A DNA stretch of 64,000 nucleotides from an uncultured Porphyromonadaceae bacterium (GTDB lineage Bacteria; Bacteroidota; Bacteroidia; Bacteroidales; Muribaculaceae), in the NCBI GenBank assembly GCA_947643665.1, contig CANRWW010000004.1, forward strand, positions 1 to 64,000, read 5' to 3'. Positions 53,548-64,000 of the stretch are shown here, in pieces. The notes beneath the pieces are model-generated. The model made no database searches. It was not told the DNA's origin and saw only the letters and a program-made list of their open reading frames with translations. Position 1 is the stretch's first letter; every line of letters starts with the position of its first letter. The position numbers and the translations under genes were made by a program.

Positions 53548-55584
53548 ATGAAAAAATTTGCATTATTTATCATGGCGATTTCAAGCCTTACAGTTTCGGG
53601 TCAGACCGAAGCACAAGACACCATAAATGCTCAAGAACTTAACGAAATTGTAGTCAATGGCGAAAAGCCCCAAATTAAGAGCGCAGATGGCGTGATGGTT
53701 GTAGACTTACCGGCTATTGTAAAAGACAAGCCTGTAACAAATGTACTTGAAGCTATTGGCTACGCTCCTGGAATTGTGAATAATAACGGTTCCATAGCAC
53801 TGAACGGCGTATCAAATGTGACTATTATTCTCAATGGTGAACCGACTAATATGCCTATGCAGAATTTATATCAGTTGCTATATACGATTCCAGTCGATCG
53901 CCTGAAAAATATAGAGATCATGTATGCCGCGCCGGCAAAATATCATGTCAGCGGTGCGGTGATAAACATCGTTCTAAAAACACCTCGTGCCATAGACGGT
54001 CTTATGGGGCAAGCACGGCTGGGTTATCGCCAAAGCCATAATGCGTCCTATTGTGGAGTCCTGGCAGCGACATATGCCTCAAAGCATTGGACTTTTGATG
54101 TCAGTTGGACACTTTCACACAATAAATCCTGGCACCGCCAGGAAACATATTCCAACCATCTCATCAACGACCAACGAACCATGATTGAGGATGATATGCG
54201 ACAAACAGGAAAGAACATCCACAATCTCGTTTATGCCTCCGTTTCATACAAAAAACTAAAACTTACCTATAACGGACAAATTAAAAGCAAAGAACATAAT
54301 ACCAGCCTTTCAACAGGTTCTTTCGGCTACTATGTCAATAATTACTCATTTCAAATCCCCGCGGCTTATCACAATATGGCATTCCGCTATGATACCCCCT
54401 CCGATTTTTCTATCGGAGGAGACTACACCATATTCTGCGAAAAACGTAACCAACTGCTCACAAAAAGCGCTGGCATACTTGTAAATGCCATAAACAGTCA
54501 ACACATAAACCGTTACCACGCCTATGCCGACCAAAAACACCGGCTTGGACTATGGGAACTGAACTATGGTGTGGAATACCTGCATTCCGACGACCACAGC
54601 TGCCAAAGATATATCCAACCTCAAACAGACGGCTTCAACCATGTACTCAAAGAGGATGTTGCAGATGTGTACGTTGGCGTGCAGGCTTCTTTCGACTGGG
54701 GTTTATCTTTCAATGCCTCGGCAAAGGCAGAATATTTCCACAATAATCATCAACATAACTGGAACCTGGTGCCACAGCTCGCCTCTACATATTACAAGAC
54801 ACCCAAAAGCATTTTTCAATTAAATTTCACCTCTCAGCGGATTTATCCCCAATATTGGGAACTTCATGGAGGAACATCTTATATCAATGACTATTCCACG
54901 ATCAAGGGAAATCCAGGACTGCAACCGTACATGAACTATGCCACACAACTAAGCTACATATTAAATCAAAAGTATGCCGCAACCCTATATATCCTGTATG
55001 ATGACAATTATGCGGTACAACTGCCATACCAGCAGCCAAACGACCTTCACCTGTTATTTCAGACAATCAACCTTGATTTCTCCCGGACAGTAGGCTTCCA
55101 GATACACGCCCCATTAAATTTAAAGGATATCATAAACTCCACGATTGTGGCCAATGTTTCTCATAAACAGGAAAAAGCCTCTTATTTCCACGACATAGAA
55201 TTTGATAACAAAAGGTGGTCGTTCTATGGCGCGTTAAACAATACGATAAAGCCCACCCCATCATATCCTGTGACATTATCGGTTGACATATCCTATATAA
55301 CAGGGCAGATACAGGGACCCGGCAAATTCAATTCGTTCTGGAAAATTGACGCTGGTGCAAAATGGATGTTCGGCAAAAAACAATGCTGTGAACTTTCGCT
55401 AAAATGTAATGACATATTCAATACCTGGACTCCCAAACTGACCATCAACAATGCCAGCCAGGATTACCGAATAATCTCCCACGATATGCTGAGGGACTTA
55501 AACCTGTCATTTATTTGGCGTTTCAATGGTTTCAAACCAAAAAATCCATCAGTGGACACATCCCGTTTCGGTACAAGCAGATGA
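53548..55584 (+). CDS. TonB-dependent-receptor-like outer-membrane barrel
   Basis: About 679 residues from ATG 53548, which starts MKKFALFIMAISSLTVSGQ, a signal peptide; the upstream ATG 53500 would add 16 residues. Next is a plug-like domain (ELNEIVVNGEKPQIKSADGVMVVDL...VLEAIGYAPGIV...VTIILNGEPTNMPMQNLYQLL...IEIMYAAPAKY), then a ~500-residue beta barrel of the OMP_b-brl_3 type. It lacks the N-terminal carboxypeptidase-regulatory domain of SusC-like proteins. No SusD partner is near. Probably controlled by the divergent two-component system; the ligand is unknown. Confidence 0.85.
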   Translation: MKKFALFIMAISSLTVSGQTEAQDTINAQELNEIVVNGEKPQIKSADGVMVVDLPAIVKDKPVTNVLEAIGYAPGIVNNNGSIALNGVSNVTIILNGEPTNMPMQNLYQLLYTIPVDRLKNIEIMYAAPAKYHVSGAVINIVLKTPRAIDGLMGQARLGYRQSHNASYCGVLAATYASKHWTFDVSWTLSHNKSWHRQETYSNHLINDQRTMIEDDMRQTGKNIHNLVYASVSYKKLKLTYNGQIKSKEHNTSLSTGSFGYYVNNYSFQIPAAYHNMAFRYDTPSDFSIGGDYTIFCEKRNQLLTKSAGILVNAINSQHINRYHAYADQKHRLGLWELNYGVEYLHSDDHSCQRYIQPQTDGFNHVLKEDVADVYVGVQASFDWGLSFNASAKAEYFHNNHQHNWNLVPQLASTYYKTPKSIFQLNFTSQRIYPQYWELHGGTSYINDYSTIKGNPGLQPYMNYATQLSYILNQKYAATLYILYDDNYAVQLPYQQPNDLHLLFQTINLDFSRTVGFQIHAPLNLKDIINSTIVANVSHKQEKASYFHDIEFDNKRWSFYGALNNTIKPTPSYPVTLSVDISYITGQIQGPGKFNSFWKIDAGAKWMFGKKQCCELSLKCNDIFNTWTPKLTINNASQDYRIISHDMLRDLNLSFIWRFNGFKPKNPSVDTSRFGTSR

Positions 55585-55653
55585 TACACGCCATGACACC
55601 AATTACCATACAGGAATAACGGAAAGTGTAGATTCAATAACGGAAAGGGCTAA

Positions 55654-57243
<1,590 letters not shown>

Positions 57244-57266
57244 ACATACCCGGATTTCACATCATA

Positions 57267-57303
57267 AATTTCCCGCATTCGCTGTGACCGATTGCGGGAA
57301 ATT
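57267..57303 (+). terminator. Hairpin after guaB
   Basis: The 11-bp arms AATTTCCCGCA (57267-57277) and TGCGGGAAATT (57293-57303) are perfectly complementary, followed by AT-rich sequence. Confidence 0.7.
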
Positions 57304-57470
57304 ATATTTATAACAAAATTAAATTGGACCTGTAATAATAAACGTAAGTTTTTATCGTTAAAAGATTGAAGCAAAAACCATCATTTTTGCATTGCGTAAC
57401 ACTCCCCACTTTTTTTGGTGCGTCGGGTGTTGAAAAAGTGTAATTCGTTCATTTTTTTGAAAAATAATTC

Positions 57471-59396
57471 ATGAAAAAAAGTATTTTGTCATTGGCTTTG
57501 GCCTTGGCTTCCATTGGGATGATTCAAGCCAAAGGTTCATCCGAGCCGGTATTGATGACCATCAACGGCAAGCCTGTGACCCTCAGCGAATTTGAGTATC
57601 TTTATCACAAGAACAACAGTCAGCAGATCACGCCACAGTCGATCAACGAATACCTTGACATGTTTGTCACCTACAAACAGAAAGTCGCAGATGCAGAAGC
57701 AGAGGGTATAGACAAGACCGACGCATTCCAGAACGAGTTTGACGGCTACCGCCGCGAACTCGCAGAGCCATATTTGCGCAACCAGGAGGTGGAAGACAGC
57801 ATTGTGAACGCCATATATGAGCACATGAAAGAGGAAGTAGATGTAAGCCACATCATGCTTTCCAACCATGGCCAAGACATAGACACAGAAGAACAACGCG
57901 CGCGCCTGGATTCGATCCGTACAGCAATCCTCGGTGGCGCGGACTTCGCCGAAATGGCGCGTCGTTTCTCTGTGGATCGCTCGGCGGCACGCAATGGCGG
58001 TCATATGGGCTACATGTCAGCAGGACGGTATCCGGCTACATTCGAGGAAATGGCATATTCGTTACCTGTCGGCAGCCTTTCCGAAGTTTTCGAAACTCCG
58101 TTCGGATGGCATATCCTGAAAGTTAACGGGCGGAGACCTGCCCAAGGCATGGTCCTGGTGGAACATATCCTGAAACTTACCCAAGGATTATCTCCTGATG
58201 AAGTTGCCATAAAAAAAGCACAGATTGACTCTATAGCAACCCTGGTTGCAAACGGCGCCGACTTCGAAGCCATAGCTACGGCTGAAAGCGAAGATCCTGG
58301 GTCAAAACGGAATGGCGGCAAGCTGAACTGGTTCGGTACAGGCCAGATGGTTCCGGAATTTGAAGCAGCATCATTTGCCCTTAAAAACGGAGAAGTGTCA
58401 GCGCCAATCCAGACATCTTATGGATATCATATCATCAAACGTCTTGACTGGAAAGGTGTTGAACCTCTGGAAACCATGCGCCCCATGATAAAGAATGCCA
58501 TTGCCAATGACGAGCGAGGCCAACTCCCCCGCAAGCGTCGGATTGCAGAGCTACGCAAAAAATACAATGCACACGTGAAGGACCGTAACCTTGAAACGGT
58601 AAAGTCTGAAATAAAAGCTGCCGGAAAACTTGACACAACTTTGGTAAACAAATTTCTTGCCAGCGATCTTGTAGTAGCCAATGCCGCAGGCAATGATATC
58701 ACCATATCTGAAATAATGGCAGATGTGACAGCTGATCCCTCTGCAAGTGTAGAAAGCAATTTCGAGATTCTGGACACAAAAATTTACCAGGCCATAAACC
58801 GTGCGGTAATTGAAGCAGAACGGCAGCAACTGGCTGTGGAAAACCCCGACTACAGGAATCTACTTAACGAATATCGTGACGGTATTTTGCTGTTTGAGGT
58901 AGCAGACCGTAAAGTATGGTCAAAAGCAAAACAGGACAAGGAAGGACTGGAGCGCTTCTTTGAGGCCAACCGCGACAAATATCGTTGGGAAGCCCCGAAA
59001 TACAAAGGATATGTAGTATTTGCTACTTCAGATTCTATTATGAATCAAGCCAGGAACTTCCTGAATAAAAACAATATCTCCCCAGATTCCCTTTCAACAG
59101 AACTACGCAAAGAATTCGGGAAAAGCGTGAAGATAGAGAAAGTAATAGCAGCCAAAGGGGAAAATGCGATTACTGATTATCTCGGTTTCGGCGGCATAAA
59201 GCCTGAAACAAAAGGAAAATGGTCGCATTACTTTCCTTACCGCGACAAACTGATAGAAGCCCCTGAAGAGGCTGCCGACGTACGTGGAGCGGTTACAGGC
59301 GATTACCAGACGGAACTTGAAGAAAAATGGGTAAGCGAACTTAAAAAGAAATATCCCGCAAAAATTAAAAAGAAAGTACTTAAGCAAGCCAAATAA
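57471..59396 (+). CDS. Two-domain parvulin peptidyl-prolyl isomerase (SurA/PpiD-like)
   Basis: Periplasmic chaperone of 641 residues. A signal peptide (about 1-20) is followed by a helical N-terminal region, then two parvulin rotamase domains: VDVSHIMLSNHGQDIDTEEQRA...GGHMGYMSAGRYPATFEE...TPFGWHILKV (about 122-230) and VLVEHILKLTQ...GGKLNWFGTGQMVPEFE...TSYGYHIIKRLDW (about 228-330). The second half is a charged helical C-terminal domain. No TM anchor, so it is SurA-like in location. It should help fold outer-membrane proteins. Separate from guaB by 227 bp, including the guaB hairpin. Confidence 0.92.
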   Translation: MKKSILSLALALASIGMIQAKGSSEPVLMTINGKPVTLSEFEYLYHKNNSQQITPQSINEYLDMFVTYKQKVADAEAEGIDKTDAFQNEFDGYRRELAEPYLRNQEVEDSIVNAIYEHMKEEVDVSHIMLSNHGQDIDTEEQRARLDSIRTAILGGADFAEMARRFSVDRSAARNGGHMGYMSAGRYPATFEEMAYSLPVGSLSEVFETPFGWHILKVNGRRPAQGMVLVEHILKLTQGLSPDEVAIKKAQIDSIATLVANGADFEAIATAESEDPGSKRNGGKLNWFGTGQMVPEFEAASFALKNGEVSAPIQTSYGYHIIKRLDWKGVEPLETMRPMIKNAIANDERGQLPRKRRIAELRKKYNAHVKDRNLETVKSEIKAAGKLDTTLVNKFLASDLVVANAAGNDITISEIMADVTADPSASVESNFEILDTKIYQAINRAVIEAERQQLAVENPDYRNLLNEYRDGILLFEVADRKVWSKAKQDKEGLERFFEANRDKYRWEAPKYKGYVVFATSDSIMNQARNFLNKNNISPDSLSTELRKEFGKSVKIEKVIAAKGENAITDYLGFGGIKPETKGKWSHYFPYRDKLIEAPEEAADVRGAVTGDYQTELEEKWVSELKKKYPAKIKKKVLKQAK

Positions 59397-59406
59397 GACT
59401 GTTAAA

Positions 59407-59463
59407 TACATATGATCGCCGGCATCAGTTTCCAATGTGGATTGATGCCGGCGATCATATGTA
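59407..59463 (+). terminator. Perfect 21-bp-stem hairpin after the parvulin gene
   Basis: Arms 59407-59427 and 59443-59463 are exact reverse complements over 21 bp, with a 15-base loop. It lies 10 bases past the stop codon. No T-run follows. Confidence 0.75.
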
Positions 59464-59633
59464 TGCGCATGACTTTGCATATGGTTCAACACAAGGACGA
59501 AACAATAAAAACATAATAAAGAATCAGTATACACAAGAGACAGTGCCAAACCGTCAATACAGCAAGCAGTACCGGTTTAATTCATAAACGAAATTTGGGA
59601 CGAAAAAGAAGAGGGAATTAGCGTGGTTTTTTG

Positions 59634-59641
59634 TAACTTTG
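59634..59641 (+). promoter_or_regulatory. -7 box of pyrB
   Basis: TAACTTTG, 26 bases before ATG 59668. No clear -33 element was found at the expected spacing. Confidence 0.45.
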
Positions 59642-59667
59642 CCAAAACTAACAAAACTTCTTATCAG

Positions 59668-60597
59668 ATGAATCCCAACAGCCTGGTTTCCATCGACGAC
59701 CTCTCAAAAGAGCAGATTTTACAACTGCTTGAGACGGCACGATTTTTTGAAGAGCATCCCGACCACAAGATCCTTGACGGTAAAGTGGTGGCGACGCTCT
59801 TTTTTGAACCTTCAACCCGTACACGCCTTAGTTTTGAGACTGCAGTCAACCGCCTTGGTGGCAGAGTAATAGGTTTTTCAGACGCCTCCACAACGTCTTC
59901 GTCGAAGGGTGAAACTCTTAAGGACACCATAAAAATGGTGAGCAATTATGTAGATATGATCATAATGCGGCATTATCTGGAAGGTGCGGCGCGCTATGCT
60001 ACAGAAGTGACAGAAACGCCGGTAATAAACGCCGGCGACGGAGCCAACCAGCATCCGTCGCAAACGATGCTTGACCTGTACTCGATACTGAAAACCCAAG
60101 GGACACTTGACAATCTAACAATCACAATGGTTGGTGACCTGAAGTATGGACGTACCGTCCATTCTCTTCTCATGGCCATGAAATATTTCAAACCGACTTT
60201 CCGTTTTGTGGCATGTGACGAACTGAGGATGCCACGCGAATATGTGGATTTCTGCGAGAAACTCGGCATACCTTACGAAGAGCATACAGATTTCTCCAAA
60301 GAGGTGATTGATTCGTCTGATATAATCTATATGACAAGGGTCCAGCGCGAACGATTCTCGGATATCATGGAATACGAACGTGTAAAAGACCTTTATACAC
60401 TGCGCAATTCCATGCTTGATACCTCCAGACCGAATCTGCGTATACTTCACCCCCTGCCCCGTGTCAACGAAATCGCTTATGATGTAGATGAGAATCCCAA
60501 AGCATACTACTTTGATCAAGCACGCAACGGATTATTTGCACGTCAGGCGTTGATATGCCGTGCATTGGGTATAGATGTCAGGAAGTTGAAAGAATAA
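59668..60597 (+). CDS. pyrB: Aspartate carbamoyltransferase catalytic subunit
   Basis: Joins carbamoyl phosphate and aspartate in pyrimidine synthesis. About 309 residues from ATG 59668 ([16 protein letters not shown]). The carbamoyl-phosphate motif [21 protein letters not shown] lies near residue 50, the [17 protein letters not shown] loop near 125-140, and the C-terminal [25 protein letters not shown] is typical. The regulatory subunit follows 13 bases after its stop, so the holoenzyme should be the allosteric PyrB6-PyrI6 type. Confidence 0.96.
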   Translation: MNPNSLVSIDDLSKEQILQLLETARFFEEHPDHKILDGKVVATLFFEPSTRTRLSFETAVNRLGGRVIGFSDASTTSSSKGETLKDTIKMVSNYVDMIIMRHYLEGAARYATEVTETPVINAGDGANQHPSQTMLDLYSILKTQGTLDNLTITMVGDLKYGRTVHSLLMAMKYFKPTFRFVACDELRMPREYVDFCEKLGIPYEEHTDFSKEVIDSSDIIYMTRVQRERFSDIMEYERVKDLYTLRNSMLDTSRPNLRILHPLPRVNEIAYDVDENPKAYYFDQARNGLFARQALICRALGIDVRKLKE

Positions 60598-60610
60598 GAA
60601 ATTGAGAAAA

Positions 60611-61072
60611 ATGAGAAAAACAGATAAGGAGATGGCAGTAGCCGCCCTTGAAAGCGGGACTGTCATAGACCACATACCATCGGAAGCTCTTTTCAAGTGT
60701 GTGAAGATATTGCGCCTTGCAGACATGCCTCATAAACTCACCATAGGAAATAATCTGGACAGCGGGCGGCTTGGCAAGAAGGGTATAATAAAGGTTGCTG
60801 ATACGTTCTTTCCAGAATCGGTTTTAAACCGCATAGCGCTCATAGCACCCACGGCAGTAGTAAATATAATCCGTGATTATCAGGTGGCCGAGAAGCATCC
60901 GGTCACCCTTCCCAAACAGTTGCGAGGAATAGTGAGATGCGGCAATCCCAAATGTATCACCAACAACGAACCGATGGCAACCATATTCGAATCGGATGCA
61001 AATGACAGTTCGCTGATACGTTGCCACTACTGCAACCATACGATACAACCCGACAAAGCAGAAATTCTATAA
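60611..61072 (+). CDS. pyrI: Aspartate carbamoyltransferase regulatory subunit
   Basis: About 153 residues. ATG 60611 is favoured over TTG 60602, which adds only MRK. The N-terminal nucleotide-binding domain (VAALESGTVIDHIPSEALFKCVKIL) binds CTP/ATP, and the zinc domain has CGNPKCITNNEP and CHYCNHTIQ. It carries feedback control to PyrB. It is followed 6 bases later by the flavin-reductase-like gene. Confidence 0.95.
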   Translation: MRKTDKEMAVAALESGTVIDHIPSEALFKCVKILRLADMPHKLTIGNNLDSGRLGKKGIIKVADTFFPESVLNRIALIAPTAVVNIIRDYQVAEKHPVTLPKQLRGIVRCGNPKCITNNEPMATIFESDANDSSLIRCHYCNHTIQPDKAEIL

Positions 61073-61078
61073 CCGGAC

Positions 61079-61648
61079 ATGGGGCGCAGAAATCTCAAAG
61101 CGGGGACTATGATATATCCCCTACCTGCAGTAATTGTAAGCTGCGGCAGTTCTCCGGAGAATTCGAACCTTATCACAGTTGCGTGGACAGGCACTATATG
61201 CACTAATCCGCCAATGTGCTATATTTCCATAAGACCGGAGCGCCACTCTTACCCTATCATCCGCGAACAGATGCAGTTCACGATCAACCTCAGCACCGAA
61301 GCCATGGCACGAGCCACAGACTGGGCAGGTGTCCGCTCCGGAAAGGATTACAACAAATGGAAAGAGACGGGTCTGACCCCTGTGGCTGGTGTAGCGGTAA
61401 ATTGCCCATACATCAAGGAATCTCCTCTGAGCATAGAATGCAAGGTAAAAACCATAATGCCACTGGGAAGCCACGACATGTTTGTGGCAGAAGTGGTAAA
61501 TGTGCTTGCCGATGAAAGCCTGTTTGATCCAGAAACAGACACATTTATGCTTGACAAGGCCGGGTTGCTGAACTACAGCCACGGTCAATATTTCAAACAG
61601 GGAGAAAAGATAGGCCGTTTCGGTTTTTCCGTAAAGAAAAAGAAATAA
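61079..61648 (+). CDS. Flavin-reductase-like FMN-binding protein
   Basis: 189 residues of the FMN-binding split-barrel (flavin reductase-like) family: PLPAVIVSCGSSPENSNLITVAWTGTICTNPPMCYISIRPERHSYPII holds the FMN contacts, followed by FTINLSTEAMARATDWAG. No signal peptide. Such proteins reduce flavins or act as small NAD(P)H oxidoreductases. Its position between pyrI and glyA, 6 and 21 bases apart, implies co-transcription but no obvious shared function. Confidence 0.85.
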   Translation: MGRRNLKAGTMIYPLPAVIVSCGSSPENSNLITVAWTGTICTNPPMCYISIRPERHSYPIIREQMQFTINLSTEAMARATDWAGVRSGKDYNKWKETGLTPVAGVAVNCPYIKESPLSIECKVKTIMPLGSHDMFVAEVVNVLADESLFDPETDTFMLDKAGLLNYSHGQYFKQGEKIGRFGFSVKKKK

Positions 61649-61669
61649 CACTAACAAAATACAATAAAT

Positions 61670-62950
61670 ATGCAACGTGACAACGCTATTTTCGACATCA
61701 TCAGCCGCGAGCATCAACGCCAGAAAAAAGGTATAGAGCTGATCGCATCTGAAAACTTCGTGTCTGATCAGGTAATGGAAGCCATGGGTTCATGTCTTAC
61801 CAACAAGTATGCCGAAGGCTATCCGGGCCATCGCTACTACGGAGGGTGTCAAGTGGTAGACGAGGCAGAACAACTGGCCATAGAACGCCTTAAAAAGATT
61901 TTCGATGCCGAATATGCCAATGTTCAACCCCACTCCGGAGCACAAGCAAACATGGCAGTATTCATGTCGGTATTGAAACCAGGTGATACTTTCATGGGAA
62001 TGAACCTTGATCATGGCGGTCACCTTTCACATGGCAGTCCTGTGAACTTCTCCGGCATGATGTTCCGTGCCATCGGTTACAATGTAAACGAAGAAACCGG
62101 CCTGGTGGACTATGACCAAATGGAGGAAGTGGCTTTGCGCGAACGTCCAAAACTGATTGTTGGTGGAGCAAGCGCTTATTCACGGGAATGGGACTATGCA
62201 CGTATGCGTAAGATTGCCGACGAGATCGGAGCAATATTTATGGTGGATATGGCCCATCCGGCAGGACTTATAGCAGCCGGCCTACTTGACAATCCTCTGA
62301 AATATGCCCATGTTGTGACTTCCACCACACACAAGACACTGCGCGGACCACGCGGAGGCGTGATTCTGCTCGGTAAAGATTTCGACAATCCTTGGGGCAA
62401 GACCACAAAAAAAGGTGAAATACGCAAAATGTCTTCGTTGCTTGACTCTGCAGTATTCCCAGGCGTACAGGGTGGCCCTCTGGAACATGTAATAGCAGCC
62501 AAGGCAGTCGCATTCGGCGAAGCATTGACTCCGGAATATCGTGAATATCAGGCACAAGTTAAAAAGAATGCGGATGTCATGGCTCAGGCGTTGATTGACA
62601 AAGGTTACAAGATTATTTCCGGAGGTACCGACAACCATTGCATGCTGGTGGATCTACGCACCAAATTCCCGGAACTTACCGGAAAAGTGGCAGAGCGTGT
62701 ACTGGTTGAAGCCGACATAACAGCCAATAAGAATATGGTGCCATTTGACAGCCGTTCACCATTCCTCACATCTGGTATACGTCTTGGCACTCCCGCCATT
62801 ACCACACGCGGTGTGCGTGAAGATATGATGGGTGAAATAGTGGAAATGATTGATACTGTTCTCTCTAACCCTGAAAACACTGCGACAATTGCATCAGTGC
62901 GCGAGAAAGTAAATGCCATGATGGCCGAGCGCCCAATGTTCGCATGGTGA
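61670..62950 (+). CDS. glyA: Serine hydroxymethyltransferase
   Basis: PLP enzyme that makes glycine and methylene-THF from serine, 426 residues. The N-terminal region has [24 protein letters not shown]. The PLP-binding Lys is in [18 protein letters not shown] near residue 230, and the [13 protein letters not shown] motif binds folate. It supplies one-carbon units for purH upstream in the window. Tandem hairpins follow it. Confidence 0.96.
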   Translation: MQRDNAIFDIISREHQRQKKGIELIASENFVSDQVMEAMGSCLTNKYAEGYPGHRYYGGCQVVDEAEQLAIERLKKIFDAEYANVQPHSGAQANMAVFMSVLKPGDTFMGMNLDHGGHLSHGSPVNFSGMMFRAIGYNVNEETGLVDYDQMEEVALRERPKLIVGGASAYSREWDYARMRKIADEIGAIFMVDMAHPAGLIAAGLLDNPLKYAHVVTSTTHKTLRGPRGGVILLGKDFDNPWGKTTKKGEIRKMSSLLDSAVFPGVQGGPLEHVIAAKAVAFGEALTPEYREYQAQVKKNADVMAQALIDKGYKIISGGTDNHCMLVDLRTKFPELTGKVAERVLVEADITANKNMVPFDSRSPFLTSGIRLGTPAITTRGVREDMMGEIVEMIDTVLSNPENTATIASVREKVNAMMAERPMFAW

Positions 62951-62961
62951 CGAAATAAGAG

Positions 62962-63065
62962 AACGGTAAATATGGTTTACCGTTTCCACCAATGGAACCG
63001 GTGACGCACGCAAGATGCGTCATCCATAGCCGGATGACGCGCTTGCGCATGCCATATTGGCATGC
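62962..63065 (+). repeat. Three tandem hairpins between glyA and plsC
   Basis: Stem 1: 9 bp (62962-62970 with 62976-62984). Stem 2: GCGTCATCC (63017-63025) with 63032-63040, extended by CGCAAG (63009-63014) with CTTGCG (63042-63047), 15 bp total with a 2-base bulge. Stem 3: 8 bp with a 3-base loop (63047-63054 with 63058-63065). They may terminate glyA transcripts, protect the mRNA end, or be a REP-like element. Confidence 0.6.
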
Positions 63066-63107
63066 AGGGAAGAAAATGCTGGAAAACGAAATAAAATTTC
63101 TGAGTGT

Positions 63108-63836
63108 ATGAAACTGTTTTTATACCGTGTGTTTCAATTGTTTGTAACGTTGCCTGTGATAGTTTTCACTACGGTTGTAACCGGCCTGATTACCATAATA
63201 GGCTCATGGTTGGGCAGCAGCCGGTGGTGGGGCTATTGGCCTCCACATTTATGGGCACGTATCTGTCTTGCAGTTTCGCTAGTAAGGGTAAAGGTAACCG
63301 GACGCGAAAACATTGATCCAGGAACCTCATATGTATTTGTGGCAAACCATCAGGGAGCATATGATATTTTCGCCATCTATGGTTATCTTAACCATAACTT
63401 TAAATGGATGATGAAAAAAGAGCTGCTTAAGTTCCCTGTGGTCGGACAAAGTTGCGCAGCAGCCGGCCAGATTTTCGTTGACAATTCCTCACCGGCAGCC
63501 ATACGTAAAACCATGGAAAAAGCAGAACGGACATTGCGCGACGGTATGTCGCTGGTGGTGTTTCCAGAAGGATCGCGGACTTTTACCGGTAAAATGCGAG
63601 CTTTCCGCAAAGGTGCATTCCAACTGTCTATGGAATTTGGATTACCCGTGGTACCGGTAACAATAGACGGTGCTTTCGATGTAATGCCACGGACGGCACG
63701 TCTGCCACGGTGGGGAACGATCAGACTGACGATCCACCCAGCAGTGACAGCACCAGTTGATGAATCAGACCGCAAACGGGTAATTGACCAGTCATATGAA
63801 GCGGTGCACTCCGCACTTCCTTTACGTCACCAATAA
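63108..63836 (+). CDS. plsC: 1-acyl-sn-glycerol-3-phosphate acyltransferase
   Basis: Makes phosphatidic acid from lysophosphatidic acid at the inner membrane. About 242 residues from ATG 63108 (MKLFLYRVFQLFVTLPVIVFTT); the upstream reading from 63057 adds a tail without support. One or two N-terminal membrane helices, then NHQGAYDIF (the HxxxxD acceptor motif), VFPEGSRTFTGK (PEGxR motif) and a C-terminal region with VPVTIDGAFD. A perfect 29-bp-stem hairpin lies just past its stop. Confidence 0.88.
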   Translation: MKLFLYRVFQLFVTLPVIVFTTVVTGLITIIGSWLGSSRWWGYWPPHLWARICLAVSLVRVKVTGRENIDPGTSYVFVANHQGAYDIFAIYGYLNHNFKWMMKKELLKFPVVGQSCAAAGQIFVDNSSPAAIRKTMEKAERTLRDGMSLVVFPEGSRTFTGKMRAFRKGAFQLSMEFGLPVVPVTIDGAFDVMPRTARLPRWGTIRLTIHPAVTAPVDESDRKRVIDQSYEAVHSALPLRHQ

Positions 63837-63840
63837 ACAA

Positions 63841-64000
<160 letters not shown>

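Overview
The window is a stretch of a Bacteroidota chromosome, most likely order Bacteroidales and plausibly family Muribaculaceae (the family placement is inference). Three things point there. Many genes are preceded by the phylum's characteristic TAnnTTTG -7 element, often with a TTG/TTTG about 19-20 bp upstream, rather than by sigma70-type boxes or strong Shine-Dalgarno sequences. Lineage-typical proteins are present: DUF4827 and DUF4296 lipoproteins, a MacAB-TolC type exporter with two split permeases, and an OMP_b-brl_3-like barrel. Gene orders such as nrnA-DUF4827-glmM, mreBCD-mrdA-rodA, guaB-parvulin and pyrB-pyrI are familiar from Bacteroidales. No tRNA, rRNA, insertion sequence or CRISPR array was seen.

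Region by region: (1) 1-2.4 kb is an accessory patch of orphan and decaying ORFs; the first protein resembles a degenerate FtsZ/tubulin-like fold. (2) 2.45-2.73 kb carries no protein gene but, on the minus strand, a promoter, a foldable ~180-nt core and a U-tract terminator: a candidate structured small RNA. (3) 2.9-8.6 kb is an efflux operon (ATPase, two FtsX/MacB permeases, membrane-fusion adaptor, TolC-type channel), ended by a perfect 35-bp-stem hairpin. (4) 8.8-14.2 kb holds a secreted C10 cysteine protease diverging from two secreted proteins. (5) 14.5-19.4 kb, minus strand, holds an NlpC/P60 wall hydrolase, glmM, a DUF4827 lipoprotein, an NrnA-type phosphoesterase and flavodoxin. (6) 19.5-28 kb, plus strand, holds purH, the elongasome operon and a Crp/Fnr-like regulator. 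(7) 28-40.3 kb holds an Omp85-like barrel protein, an EptA-like phosphoethanolamine transferase, nrdDG, a CNNM/CorC protein, an alpha/beta hydrolase, an oxidoreductase, rpmH, rubrerythrin and pyrK, followed at 40.3-41.2 kb by an AAA ATPase. (8) 41.2-51.2 kb, minus strand, holds a three-gene cassette (alpha/beta hydrolase, membrane-anchored Mur ligase, long D-Ala-D-Ala ligase), then ileS and a dksA-like/lspA/DUF4296 operon. (9) 51.3-55.6 kb is a two-component system facing an outer-membrane barrel gene, with a tandem operator-like repeat between them. (10) 55.7-64 kb holds guaB, a two-domain parvulin, pyrB-pyrI-flavin reductase-glyA, plsC and the end of nadC.

Most of the window is housekeeping: nucleotide synthesis, wall elongation and envelope biogenesis. 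The parts most likely to hold undescribed biology are the membrane Mur ligase/Ddl/hydrolase cassette with its own promoter, the minus-strand RNA at 2.5 kb, the FtsZ-like orphan cluster at the left edge, and the two-component/barrel module with its TAAG-repeat operator. Long perfect inverted repeats recur as terminators, especially between convergent genes.
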